From assembly GCA_035292585.1 (NCBI GenBank), contig DATDPU010000163.1:62001-126000 (forward strand): a stretch of 64,000 bases of DNA. Direction: 5' to 3'. Made by a program: the position numbers and the translations under genes. Source of the DNA: DASSFZ01 sp035292585. Lineage in GTDB: Bacteria > Chloroflexota > Anaerolineae > Fen-1058. Below are positions 26,218 to 34,158 of the stretch, piece after piece. The notes beneath the pieces are model-generated. The model was given only the letters and a program-made list of their open reading frames with translations, was not told the origin of the DNA and did not search any database. Position 1 is the first letter of the stretch. Each line of letters starts with the position of its first letter.

Positions 26218-27132
26218 ATGAATACCAAACCGAGCAAACTTCAACGCCAGATCAGCGCCGCGTTGGAAAATGATGATCTGGATGCAATCGTCGCCGCGCT
26301 CAAGGCGCGCGGGAGCGGGTCGGCCGCTGTGGGCGCCGACCCGGGCACGGCGCGCACCGCCGACAAGCGGCTGGCGGCGAAAATGCTCCGCGCCCATTTC
26401 GCAGATCGACCGCGCGAACTTTCCAAATGGGTGAAGAAACTGCTCAACCTGGCGGACTACAATGCGCACGAACTGGGGTTGATGTTGTTGGCCGACGTGT
26501 ATGCGTTTCACCCGATCTACGCCCAGCGCCAACTGCTCGCCCACGCCGATAGCCCCAACTGGGAAGTGCGCGAGTTTGCCGGCAGCGTGGCCGGCCGCAT
26601 CCTGGACGAACACTTCGACGAGTTCTATCCGGTGCTCAAAAAATGGACGCGACATGCGTCCGAGAATGCGCGGCGCGCCGTCGTCATCGCGGCCATGGCG
26701 GCGGCGAAGAGCCAGCACCCTGAGCGGGGCGCGCGACTGCTGCGCCTGGTCGAACCGCTGATGGCCGACCCGGCGCGCTACGTGCGCGTCAATCTCGGCC
26801 CCTTCGCCGTGAGTCTGGCGCTGTTGAAGAATTACCCGGAGTTGACGCTGAAGTGGCTGAACGCGCAGTCGCATAAACCGGATGAGAACGTGCGCTGGAA
26901 TGCGGCGATGGTGTGGAGCGCGGTCGGCGGACGCCAGCATGCGGAAGAGGGCGCGCGCATCTTGCATCGGTTGGCCGCCGATGAGCGACGTTTTGTATGG
27001 CGCGCCGTCGCCAGCGCGACCGTCAAATTGGGCCGCGCCCGGCCCGACGTCGTCAAACCGCTGGTCCGCAAGTGGCGCACCGATCCCCGGCGCAAACACG
27101 CGGCGGCGATAGTGGCCTACTACTTGAAGTGA
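26218..27132 (+). CDS. HEAT-repeat protein (DNA alkylation repeat / AlkD-like)
   Basis: The 304-residue protein is all-helical with repeated pairs such as NWEVREFAGSVAGRILDEHF and RYVRVNLGPFAVSLALLKNY, the pattern of AlkD-like HEAT repeats. AlkD proteins bind DNA and excise alkylated bases, but I cannot confirm the catalytic aspartate and tryptophans here, so a scaffold role is equally possible. ATG 26218 lies just outside the MITE-like element, which may contribute upstream sequence. An SDR gene follows 16 bases downstream. Confidence 0.7.
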   Translation: MNTKPSKLQRQISAALENDDLDAIVAALKARGSGSAAVGADPGTARTADKRLAAKMLRAHFADRPRELSKWVKKLLNLADYNAHELGLMLLADVYAFHPIYAQRQLLAHADSPNWEVREFAGSVAGRILDEHFDEFYPVLKKWTRHASENARRAVVIAAMAAAKSQHPERGARLLRLVEPLMADPARYVRVNLGPFAVSLALLKNYPELTLKWLNAQSHKPDENVRWNAAMVWSAVGGRQHAEEGARILHRLAADERRFVWRAVASATVKLGRARPDVVKPLVRKWRTDPRRKHAAAIVAYYLK

Positions 27133-27148
27133 ACACACGGAGGATACC

Positions 27149-28144
27149 TTGAAAGCTCTCTTCATCGGTGGCACCGGCATCATCAGTTCGGCTTGCGTTC
27201 AATTGGCCGTGGCGCGCGGGATCGACGTGATGCTGCTCAATCGCGGCCAGGCCACGCGCCCCATCCCCCCAACCGTGCCCAGCTTGCGCGGCGACATTCG
27301 CGATAAAAACGCGGTCTACCAGCTCGTGCAGGATATGACCTTCGATGTCGTGGTGAACTGGATCGCCTTCACGCCCGAACACATCGAGACGGACCTGGAG
27401 CTGTTTCGCGGGCGCACCCGGCAGTACATCTTCATCAGCTCGGCCTCCGCTTATCAAACGCCGCCGGTCAATTGGCCCGTGACCGAATCGACGCCGTTGC
27501 GCAATCCGTATTGGGCGTATTCGCGAGCGAAGATTGCCTGCGAAGAGCGCTTGCTGGCCGCCTATCGGCAGGAAGGGTTTCCGATCACGATTGTGCGCCC
27601 CTCGCATACTTATGATACGACGTTGTTGCCGATGCACGGGCAGTACACGGTATTGCAGCGGATGCAGACCGGGAAAAAAGTGGTGGTGCACGGCGACGGG
27701 ACTTCCCTGTGGACGCTGACCCATCATCGTGATTTCGCCAAGGGGTTTGTCGGTCTGTTAGGCAATCCGCACGCCGTGGGCGAAGCCGTCCACATCACTT
27801 CAGATGAGGTGTTGACCTGGGACCAAATCTTTGAAATCGTCGCCCAGGCAGCGGGGGTCACGGCGCAGCTGGTGCATATTCCTTCGGAGCTGATCGCGGC
27901 GTTTGACGCGGAGTGGGGCGCCAGCCTGTTGGGCGATAAAACGCACAGCATGGTATTCGACAACACGAAGATCAAACGCCTGACGCCGGACTACGTGGCG
28001 AGTATTCCGTTCAGCCAGGGGGCCGAAGAAATCGTGGCCTGGTATGCCAGCCATCCAGCGGCGCAGCACGTGGATGAGAAGCTAAACCAGGTGATCGATC
28101 AGCTGGTGGCCGCCTATGAATCGTTTGGCGCGGCGCACCGTTGA
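27149..28144 (+). CDS. NAD-dependent epimerase/dehydratase (atypical SDR)
   Basis: The 331-residue protein starts with LFIGGTGIISSACVQLAV, the GxGxxxG-like cofactor motif typical of atypical SDRs, and has the catalytic-type YWAYSRAKIACEE (YxxxK). VRPSHTYD and HHRDFAKGFVGLL match the nucleotide-sugar epimerase group of plant CSP41-like proteins. The substrate is unknown. The start is TTG, chosen because GGAGG lies six bases upstream and no ATG is near. Confidence 0.82.
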   Translation: MKALFIGGTGIISSACVQLAVARGIDVMLLNRGQATRPIPPTVPSLRGDIRDKNAVYQLVQDMTFDVVVNWIAFTPEHIETDLELFRGRTRQYIFISSASAYQTPPVNWPVTESTPLRNPYWAYSRAKIACEERLLAAYRQEGFPITIVRPSHTYDTTLLPMHGQYTVLQRMQTGKKVVVHGDGTSLWTLTHHRDFAKGFVGLLGNPHAVGEAVHITSDEVLTWDQIFEIVAQAAGVTAQLVHIPSELIAAFDAEWGASLLGDKTHSMVFDNTKIKRLTPDYVASIPFSQGAEEIVAWYASHPAAQHVDEKLNQVIDQLVAAYESFGAAHR

Positions 28145-28146
28145 GT

Positions 28147-28220
28147 CTTCACCCTCTCCCTCAGAGGCGAGGGAGCAGGCCCCTCTCCCCCGTGGGGAGA
28201 GGCCGGGTGAGGGGCAGCCT
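28147..28220. repeat. CCTCTCCCC/GGGGAGAGG hairpin element
   Basis: CCCTCTCCCTCAGAGGCGAGGGAG is followed by CCCCTCTCCCCCGTGGGGAGAG GCCGGGTGAGGGG, giving two nested hairpins. This type of repeat is known from many bacterial genomes. It lies between convergent genes and could end transcription. Confidence 0.7.
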
Positions 28221-28336
28221 CATCGGCATGGGCTACGCCCGTCCGGGTTGCAACCCCGACTCTGAGCCGTCGGGTCGGTGCGCAGCCTCCCCTTGGGACA
28301 GACCCAGCGGAAGCAACAATTCACCCGCCAGGCCGG

Positions 28337-29131
28337 CTACAGCGCCTGAATGATGACGTCGACCGCGAGCTGCTCTTTGGCGCTGCCTTTGAACACGCCG
28401 CGCGTAGGCGGCACGTCGGCGTAATCTCGGCCGACCGCTACGCGGACGTAGTGATCGGTCGGCTCGCGGTCGTGCGTCGGGTCGAGCGATACCCAGCCGC
28501 GCCCGGCAACGTAAACGTCGACCCAGGCATGTGAGGCAGCCGAGCGGCCATTGTTGTACAAGTAGCCGCTCACGTAGCGCGCCGGGATGTTTCGGCAGCG
28601 GCAGGCCGCGAGCAGGATGTGGGCGAAGTCCTGGCACACGCCGCGCCCCAACGCGAGGGCCTGCTCCGCTGTGGTGGTGACGTCGGTCGCGCCTTTTTCG
28701 TATACCAGCCCGCCATGAATGGCGTGCATCAGCGCCAGCGCACTATCCAACGCGTCAGCGCTGCCACCCTGTGCTGCGGCGAACTCGACCAACGCGGGAG
28801 CGAAGGGCGCGTAGCGCGTCGCGCTCAAGTAGTCGTACACGTCGAGCGGCTCTAGTTCCGCGCCGTTGGGCAGGAATGCGGCCGGGGTGAGCACCTCGCT
28901 GGCGGCGATCACGGTCAGCTGCGCGTGCGATTGCAGCAGGTCAAAGTGGCGCACGTCGTTGCCGTAGCGGTCGGTGTATTGCAGCACCTCGTCGCGCGGT
29001 TCGATGTTCAAGGCGAACGCCAGGCAGCGCTGGCCGCCGCCATCCAGCGGTCTCAGGCGCACTTCGGTGTACGCCTCGCTGATAGGTTGATCGTAGCTAA
29101 AAGTGGTGGTGTGTTCGATCTTGAGGTGCAT
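28337..29131 (-). CDS. Transglutaminase-like cysteine protease-fold protein
   Basis: The 264-residue protein has an N-terminal bacterial transglutaminase-associated beta domain (MHLKIEHTTTFSYDQPISEA) and a core with the Cys-His-Asp triad: GRGVCQDFAHI, ASHAWVDVY and LDPTHDRE. It is third in a minus-strand trio with an alpha-E protein and a circularly permuted ATP-grasp. Comparative genomics has linked such trios to peptide ligation/cleavage (Iyer and colleagues). The open frame goes on to 29581, but the conserved start is the ATG at 29131. Confidence 0.9.
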   Translation of the reverse strand: MHLKIEHTTTFSYDQPISEAYTEVRLRPLDGGGQRCLAFALNIEPRDEVLQYTDRYGNDVRHFDLLQSHAQLTVIAASEVLTPAAFLPNGAELEPLDVYDYLSATRYAPFAPALVEFAAAQGGSADALDSALALMHAIHGGLVYEKGATDVTTTAEQALALGRGVCQDFAHILLAACRCRNIPARYVSGYLYNNGRSAASHAWVDVYVAGRGWVSLDPTHDREPTDHYVRVAVGRDYADVPPTRGVFKGSAKEQLAVDVIIQAL

Positions 29132-29160
29132 GGTGATTGTTTCTGACTTAGGCGGTTGTT

Positions 29161-29178
29161 GCGGCAGTTGCACTGCCG
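29161..29178. repeat. GCAGTTGCACTGC palindrome copy
   Basis: GGCAGTTGCACTGCCGCGG lies between the transglutaminase and alpha-E genes. Other copies of the family are near 9690, 19873-19925, 25893, 35861-35885, 43670-43710 and 47880-47913. Confidence 0.75.
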
Positions 29179-29199
29179 CGGAACCGGCCAGGCGCATCG

Positions 29200-30189
29200 T
29201 TATTGTTGTTGTTGCTGTTGTTGACTTGGCCGTTCGCTCGGTAAGATGACGCGCGTGTTGAAGTAGGTGCGAGCGATGTCGTCGCCGACGGCGTTCAGGC
29301 GGACGAGCAGCCGATTGAGAAACTCGTCGACGCGGTTGCCCAGCACATCGCGAATATCCAGATATTCCAGCTCGGCGCTGAGGCGGCCCAACGCGCGGCG
29401 CGGGAACTCGGCTGCCAACGGCGCGGCCGACTGGTCCATCGCGTCGAGAGCGGCCACGCAGCGATTGACGCAGAATAACACCGCGCGCGGAAAGGTGTGG
29501 TTGAGCAGCAGGTATTCGGCGACGCTGGCCGTGGTCAGCGCCAGCCCCGGCGTGCGGCGGAACGGCTCGAAGGCGCTGCACGACCGCAGCAGCGCGATCA
29601 GCAGCAGCGCCGCCTCCGCCGATCCATCCGGCACGGCGCTCACGCCAGTATATTGCACGTCGAGGATGCGCACGGTCTTGTCGGCCCGCTCCAGATACTG
29701 CCCCAGTTGCAAGAACTGGTAGGCCTCGCCGTGCGTCATGGTGGCGGCGGCGACGCCCTGAAAGGCTTGCGAGCCGTCACGCACTTTCTGAAAGAATTCG
29801 GTGGGGCTGTCGAGCACGCGCTCACGGTTGACTTCGCGGATCAGGAAGTACAGCCGGTTGATGTGCTCCCACATCTCGCTGCTGATCTGCTCACGCACGC
29901 TGCGCGCGTTCTCGCGCGCGCGGGTGATGCATGTCATCACGGCGTTCGGGTTGAGGGAATGCCACAGCAGAAATTCAATCACGGCCCGCGTCTGGGCCTG
30001 GCCGAAGACTTCGGCGAAGAGCGACTCGTCGCCGGTGATGGCGACGCTGGAGCGCCAGCCCCGACCATTGTCGGCCAGTGGCGCGTCGAGCAGCGCGTTG
30101 AAATTCACTGCCAGCAAGCGCGTTACATCCTCCGCGCGCTCGATGTAACGCGCCAGCCAGTAGAGTGATTCCGCGACACGAGAGAGCAT
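29200..30189 (-). CDS. Alpha-E domain protein (DUF403)
   Basis: The 329-residue all-alpha protein starts MLSRVAESLYWLARYIERAE, the hallmark of the alpha-E family, and has GEAYQFLQLGQYLERADKTV. The C-terminus is a glutamine tract (SQQQQQQQ) encoded by a CAA/CAG repeat. It is the middle gene of the ATP-grasp/alpha-E/transglutaminase trio and is expected to assist the ATP-grasp enzyme. No catalytic residues are known. Confidence 0.92.
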   Translation of the reverse strand: MLSRVAESLYWLARYIERAEDVTRLLAVNFNALLDAPLADNGRGWRSSVAITGDESLFAEVFGQAQTRAVIEFLLWHSLNPNAVMTCITRARENARSVREQISSEMWEHINRLYFLIREVNRERVLDSPTEFFQKVRDGSQAFQGVAAATMTHGEAYQFLQLGQYLERADKTVRILDVQYTGVSAVPDGSAEAALLLIALLRSCSAFEPFRRTPGLALTTASVAEYLLLNHTFPRAVLFCVNRCVAALDAMDQSAAPLAAEFPRRALGRLSAELEYLDIRDVLGNRVDEFLNRLLVRLNAVGDDIARTYFNTRVILPSERPSQQQQQQQ

Positions 30190-30227
30190 TTAAACACCGT
30201 ATAGCGTGGAGTGTTGAGCGCAGCGCG

Positions 30228-30338
30228 TTACGCTTTAGGCTGCGGGATATTTTTCAACGCCCACTTAGCCGGCTGGCTCAGCATGATGGCCCGTTGACTG
30301 CAAATGTGGTTATAGTGATCGATCAGCTCATCATTCAC
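30228..30338 (-). CDS. Possible 36-residue small ORF between the ATP-grasp and alpha-E genes
   Basis: A GTG overlapping the ATP-grasp stop (GTGAATGA) opens a 37-codon frame to TAA. The peptide MNDELIDHYNHICSQRAIML and its remainder, which ends PQPKA, look compositionally coding. It fills most of an otherwise unexplained 141-base gap in a conserved trio. It has no ribosome binding site beyond coupling to the upstream gene, and I know no homologue. Confidence 0.35.
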   Translation of the reverse strand: MNDELIDHYNHICSQRAIMLSQPAKWALKNIPQPKA

Positions 30339-31776
30339 GCAGCACCCAGGTATCTTTGCTGCCGCCGCCCTGGGAGGAGTTGACCACCAGCGAGCCGCGC
30401 CGCAGCGCCACGCGCGTCAGGCCGCCGGGCACGATCGTGATCTTTTCGCCGTAAAGGATATAGGGGCGCAGGTCGATGTGGCAGCCGTGCAGCTCGTCGC
30501 CGAGCAGCGTCGGATGACGGCTGAGTGGAATCGCCGGCTGAGCGATGAAGTTGCGCGGGTCGGCCCTGATCTTGTCGGCGAACTGCTCGCGTTCTGCGCG
30601 GCTGGCATGGGGGCCGATCAACATGCCGTAGCCGCCGCTCTCGTTGACCGACTTGACCACAAGCGTGTCGAGGTGCGCCAGGATATGATCGCGCTCCGAT
30701 TCGCGGAGGCCCAGATAGGTCGGCACGTTCTGCAGCAGGGGGTCTTCGCCCAGATAGTAGCGGATGATATCCGGCACGAAGGCGTACACCGCCTTGTCGT
30801 CGGCTACACCCGCGCCCGGCGCGTTCGCCAGCGTGACGTTGCCCGCGCGATAGGCGTTGAACAACCCGGACACGCCCAACTGGCTGTCTTTGCGGAACGC
30901 CAGCGGGTCGAGGAAGTCGTCGTCCACGCGGCGGTAGATCACATCGACCAGCTGCAAGCCGCGCGTGGTGCGCATGTAGAGCTTGTTGTTGTGGGCGACC
31001 AGATCGCGGCCTTCGACGATTTCGATACCCATTTGACGGGCCAGGAAGGTGTGCTCGAAATAGGCCGAGTTGTACACGCCCGGCGTGAGCAGCACCACCG
31101 TCGCGTCGGAGTAACCGTGTGGGGCCACGTGGCGCAGCGCGCCGAGCAGCTCCTGGGGATAGTGCTCGATGGGCAGCACGCCGTAGCGCGTCAGCAGGTC
31201 GGCCAGCGTGCGCTTCATCGCCTGTCGATTCTCAAGCATGTAGCTCACGCCGGAGGGCGATCGCAGGTTATCTTCCAGTACGTAATAATCGCCGTCCGCG
31301 CCGCGCACCAGGTCGGTGCCGACGATGTGGGTGTAGATGTTGCGGGGCAGGTTCACGCCCAGCATCTCGCGGCAGAAATGCCTGGCGCTGAAGACCAGTT
31401 CCGCCGGGATGCGCTTGTCGCGCAAAATGCGCTGACCGTGGTAGAGGTCGTGCAGAAACAGGTTGAGCGCGGTGATGCGCTGCGTCAGGCCGCGCTCCAG
31501 GTGTTGCCATTCGGCGCGCGGGATGATGCGCGGCACCAGGTCGAAGGGGAAGATACGCTCGATGCCTTCTTCCTGGCCGTACACCGTGAAGGTGATACCC
31601 TGGTAGAGAAACGCCAAATCTGCGGCGCGGCGGCGTTCATCGAACGTGGCGGCCGTGATTTGGCGCAGGTAATCGTGGAGAATCTGATAGTGGGGACGCG
31701 GCTCGCCCGGCGTCGCAAACATCTCGTCGAAGAATGGGCCGAGCTCGTAACGGTCGGTGAGGACGGGGGCGGGCAT
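30331..31776 (-). CDS. Circularly permuted type 2 ATP-grasp protein (DUF404/DUF407)
   Basis: The 481-residue protein is the ATP-grasp ligase of the trio. Typical segments are GITFTVYGQEEGIERIFPFD, YVLEDNLRSPSGVSYMLENR, VDVIYRRVDDDFLDPL, and VVKSVNESGGYGMLIGP, where lysine and the glycine loop bind ATP. The C-terminus PGGLTRVALRRGSLVVNSSQ is also family-typical. ATP-grasp proteins make amide or ester bonds; here an amino acid or peptide ligation is expected from the neighbours (inference). Confidence 0.93.
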   Translation of the reverse strand: MPAPVLTDRYELGPFFDEMFATPGEPRPHYQILHDYLRQITAATFDERRRAADLAFLYQGITFTVYGQEEGIERIFPFDLVPRIIPRAEWQHLERGLTQRITALNLFLHDLYHGQRILRDKRIPAELVFSARHFCREMLGVNLPRNIYTHIVGTDLVRGADGDYYVLEDNLRSPSGVSYMLENRQAMKRTLADLLTRYGVLPIEHYPQELLGALRHVAPHGYSDATVVLLTPGVYNSAYFEHTFLARQMGIEIVEGRDLVAHNNKLYMRTTRGLQLVDVIYRRVDDDFLDPLAFRKDSQLGVSGLFNAYRAGNVTLANAPGAGVADDKAVYAFVPDIIRYYLGEDPLLQNVPTYLGLRESERDHILAHLDTLVVKSVNESGGYGMLIGPHASRAEREQFADKIRADPRNFIAQPAIPLSRHPTLLGDELHGCHIDLRPYILYGEKITIVPGGLTRVALRRGSLVVNSSQGGGSKDTWVLRE

Positions 31777-31927
31777 GGGCCAAGTTTACTCATTTTGCGA
31801 GTGATGGCAAGAGTGGATGGTTTCCCTCCAGAGGGATGTCTGTACCGCAGACGCCGAAGACACGCGGAGAGCGCAGAGTAACTTACATACCTCTGCGCTC
31901 TCGGCTACCTCGGCGGTGAAACCGACG

Positions 31928-33904
31928 CTAAGGCTCGACGATGATCTTGCCCGCCATCCCCACGCCGCCCGGCCCGCCGTGGAACAGGCAGAAGTATGGG
32001 AACTCGCCGACGGTCTCGAAGGTGAGCGTAAACTTGTCGTTCAGGTTCAGTGTCCCCGTATCTTTGCTGTTATCATCGACCGTGGCGGTGTGCGGCGCAT
32101 TATCCTGATTGATGAACTCGACGGTCGTCCCAACTTTGACCGTGAGCGTTTGCGGCCCGAACACGAAATCTTTCATCAGCACCTGCACCACGCTCGGCGC
32201 TGGCGTCGGGATCGCCGTCGCGGGCGGCGGGGTGGGGGTGGGCGTCGCCTGCGCCACGACGAGCGGCGCGCCGCCCTCGAGCAGCGGCGAGTTGTATGCC
32301 GGGCTGGCGGCAAACTGCGCGTGCTCGTAAGCTGTCGCGATCGTTCCCTCGCCCGAAATCGGCGCGATCTGCCCATCGCCATTGGTATCCACGCCATTGA
32401 GCAGATTCTCCGCCAGCGGCCGCATTTCATCCAGCAGCGCGCGCGCCGCCGCCACGTCTTGCACGCGGGCCAGCTCTAGCGCCTTCGCGTTCAGCTGTTC
32501 CGCCCACGTCTGCGCATTCTGCGCGCTGATGATCACGTGACCGGCGTGCAACTTGATCTCCGCGGTGGCATCCGGCGCATCGATCGCCGTCTGCGCGTGG
32601 ACGATCACCGATTCGATATAACCCATGCTGCCGCCCGCCGACAGCAACCCGTAGCCATCGCCCGGATTCAGCACCCGCCCATCGCCATCGAGATCGCCAA
32701 AGTTCGGGCCGGGTAGACCCTCGATCGCGTTGACCAGATGCTCGGCATGACGGTGAATGCCGACTAAGTCTTGCGGTCCCAACGCCAGATCGGTCAGCGA
32801 GACATGATCGGACACGATCTGCGCCTGCTGTCTCAACCCCAGCAGGTAGCCTACGTTGTCCGGCGTATCCGAAACCGTCGCTAGCATCACACGCAGCGCC
32901 AGCCCGGCCCCCGGCGGGACCACGGCCGAGAAGCGGATATCGTCCGAAGGTTGACCATCGGTATCACCGGCCGGCTCGACGGTCATGATGAACTCGTTGT
33001 AATTGCCAAACAGGTTTTCGCCAATGGGCGAGGAATAGGCGTGCGTCACATGCCCATCCGACCCGACTTCCAGCACGCCCACGCTCAACCGAAACTCGCC
33101 GTCGTTGCCGATGAGCCAGCCTTCGTAGGCGGAATCGGCGGACAACGGCGGCACGTTGAACAGATCGACGGTGAGCTTGTCGCTAAACGCCCGATCGTCG
33201 CTGATGGCTGCCAGGCCGGCGACTTCGGCCGGCGTGGCTGTCGGCGTCGCAGGAACTGCCGTCGGTTCGGGGGTGTTTGCCGGTTGAGCAGTCGGAGTTG
33301 GAAGAGCAGATACCGCCGGTGCGCCGGAGGGCAGCAAATACTTCATCCCGAAGATCACCAGCCCACCCACCGCGATCGCCAGCCAGGAGACGATCGTGAT
33401 CTGCATCATCCGTTTGAAGTTCTTGACCTTGATCCAATCCGGCAGCGCGCGCTCGAATATCATGCGGAACACGAGGTAGCCGCCCGACAGCGCGGCCAGC
33501 GTCCCGGCGATGCCGTGGGCAATTTCCAGGAGCACCACCGGATCAGATGTGCCGCCCGGGTTGCGCGTCACTTCAGGCCCGAAGAACGTCACGCCCATGA
33601 TGAACAGGATCATGAGCCAGTTCACCAGGACGACCGTGGTCTGGGTGCGGCGGTGCTTGCGGAAATCTTTGATTCGCGCGAAGCGCCACCCGAAGGACAA
33701 GGCGATGATCATTACGACTTGCGCGGCGGCGTTGAGGCCCGCCCCCAGCGGGATTCTCGTGCCCGGCAGCGGCGCGCGGAGCTGGAAGTTGCTGAGGAGA
33801 ATAAAGAGGATGACAGCGGCGCCGATCCACAGGATAATTCCGATCCAGCCTAAGCCGCTGATCAAGGGCTTGGCCGGCTTTGGCGCTGGCTTGCTTGCTT
33901 CCAT
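31928..33904 (-). CDS. Membrane protein: DUF420-like N-terminus, dockerin-like calcium loops, C-terminal cupredoxin
   Basis: The protein of about 658 residues has four or five membrane segments (residues 10-200, DUF420-like, with histidines in KHRRTQ and EIAHGIAG). A PT-rich linker (about 210-245) leads to a large extracytoplasmic region with two EF-hand/dockerin-like loops (DLDGDGRVLNPGDG and DTNGDGQIAPISGEG). The end is a plastocyanin-like domain (MKDFVFGPQTLTV to FPYFCLFHGGPGGVGMAG) with the Cys-His-Met copper pattern. It is probably an electron carrier on the outer face of the membrane. GGAGGAACC before ATG 33904 sets the start. Confidence 0.75.
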   Translation of the reverse strand: MEASKPAPKPAKPLISGLGWIGIILWIGAAVILFILLSNFQLRAPLPGTRIPLGAGLNAAAQVVMIIALSFGWRFARIKDFRKHRRTQTTVVLVNWLMILFIMGVTFFGPEVTRNPGGTSDPVVLLEIAHGIAGTLAALSGGYLVFRMIFERALPDWIKVKNFKRMMQITIVSWLAIAVGGLVIFGMKYLLPSGAPAVSALPTPTAQPANTPEPTAVPATPTATPAEVAGLAAISDDRAFSDKLTVDLFNVPPLSADSAYEGWLIGNDGEFRLSVGVLEVGSDGHVTHAYSSPIGENLFGNYNEFIMTVEPAGDTDGQPSDDIRFSAVVPPGAGLALRVMLATVSDTPDNVGYLLGLRQQAQIVSDHVSLTDLALGPQDLVGIHRHAEHLVNAIEGLPGPNFGDLDGDGRVLNPGDGYGLLSAGGSMGYIESVIVHAQTAIDAPDATAEIKLHAGHVIISAQNAQTWAEQLNAKALELARVQDVAAARALLDEMRPLAENLLNGVDTNGDGQIAPISGEGTIATAYEHAQFAASPAYNSPLLEGGAPLVVAQATPTPTPPPATAIPTPAPSVVQVLMKDFVFGPQTLTVKVGTTVEFINQDNAPHTATVDDNSKDTGTLNLNDKFTLTFETVGEFPYFCLFHGGPGGVGMAGKIIVEP

Positions 33905-34084
33905 GGTTCCTCCCTGGCTGAGTCTACGCTCGCAGGGGGCTGGCCTGCCGAGCGCGCTGACGTGCGTCAACCCGTAAACTTTACTTCAAATCAATCTGCA
34001 TGACAAGCATCAAACGTCGGCGCGACCGGCTAACCGGAGTAAGCCTTCACCCCTGACGAAAGTGAGGGGCCAACGATACTTGCT

Positions 34085-34135
34085 TACCTGGTTACCGGCT
34101 ACTGGTATACTGGTAAACAGGTAGCCGGTAGACCA
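34085..34135. repeat. GGTAAACAGGTAGCCGGTA repeat tract
   Basis: ACCGGCTACTGG and CCGGTAGACCAGT frame a GGTATACTGGTAAACAGGTAG stretch between two minus-strand genes. The same vocabulary recurs at 36668-36730 and 38836-38880. Confidence 0.6.
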
Positions 34136-34158
34136 GTAACGCGGCTATCCCGCTGAGC

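Noticed and set aside
30478..31881. 467-codon open frame on the plus strand opposite the ATP-grasp gene
   Set aside because: It is the high-GC shadow of the real minus-strand gene. The opposite product has the conserved ATP-grasp motifs and the plus-strand one has no recognisable pattern.
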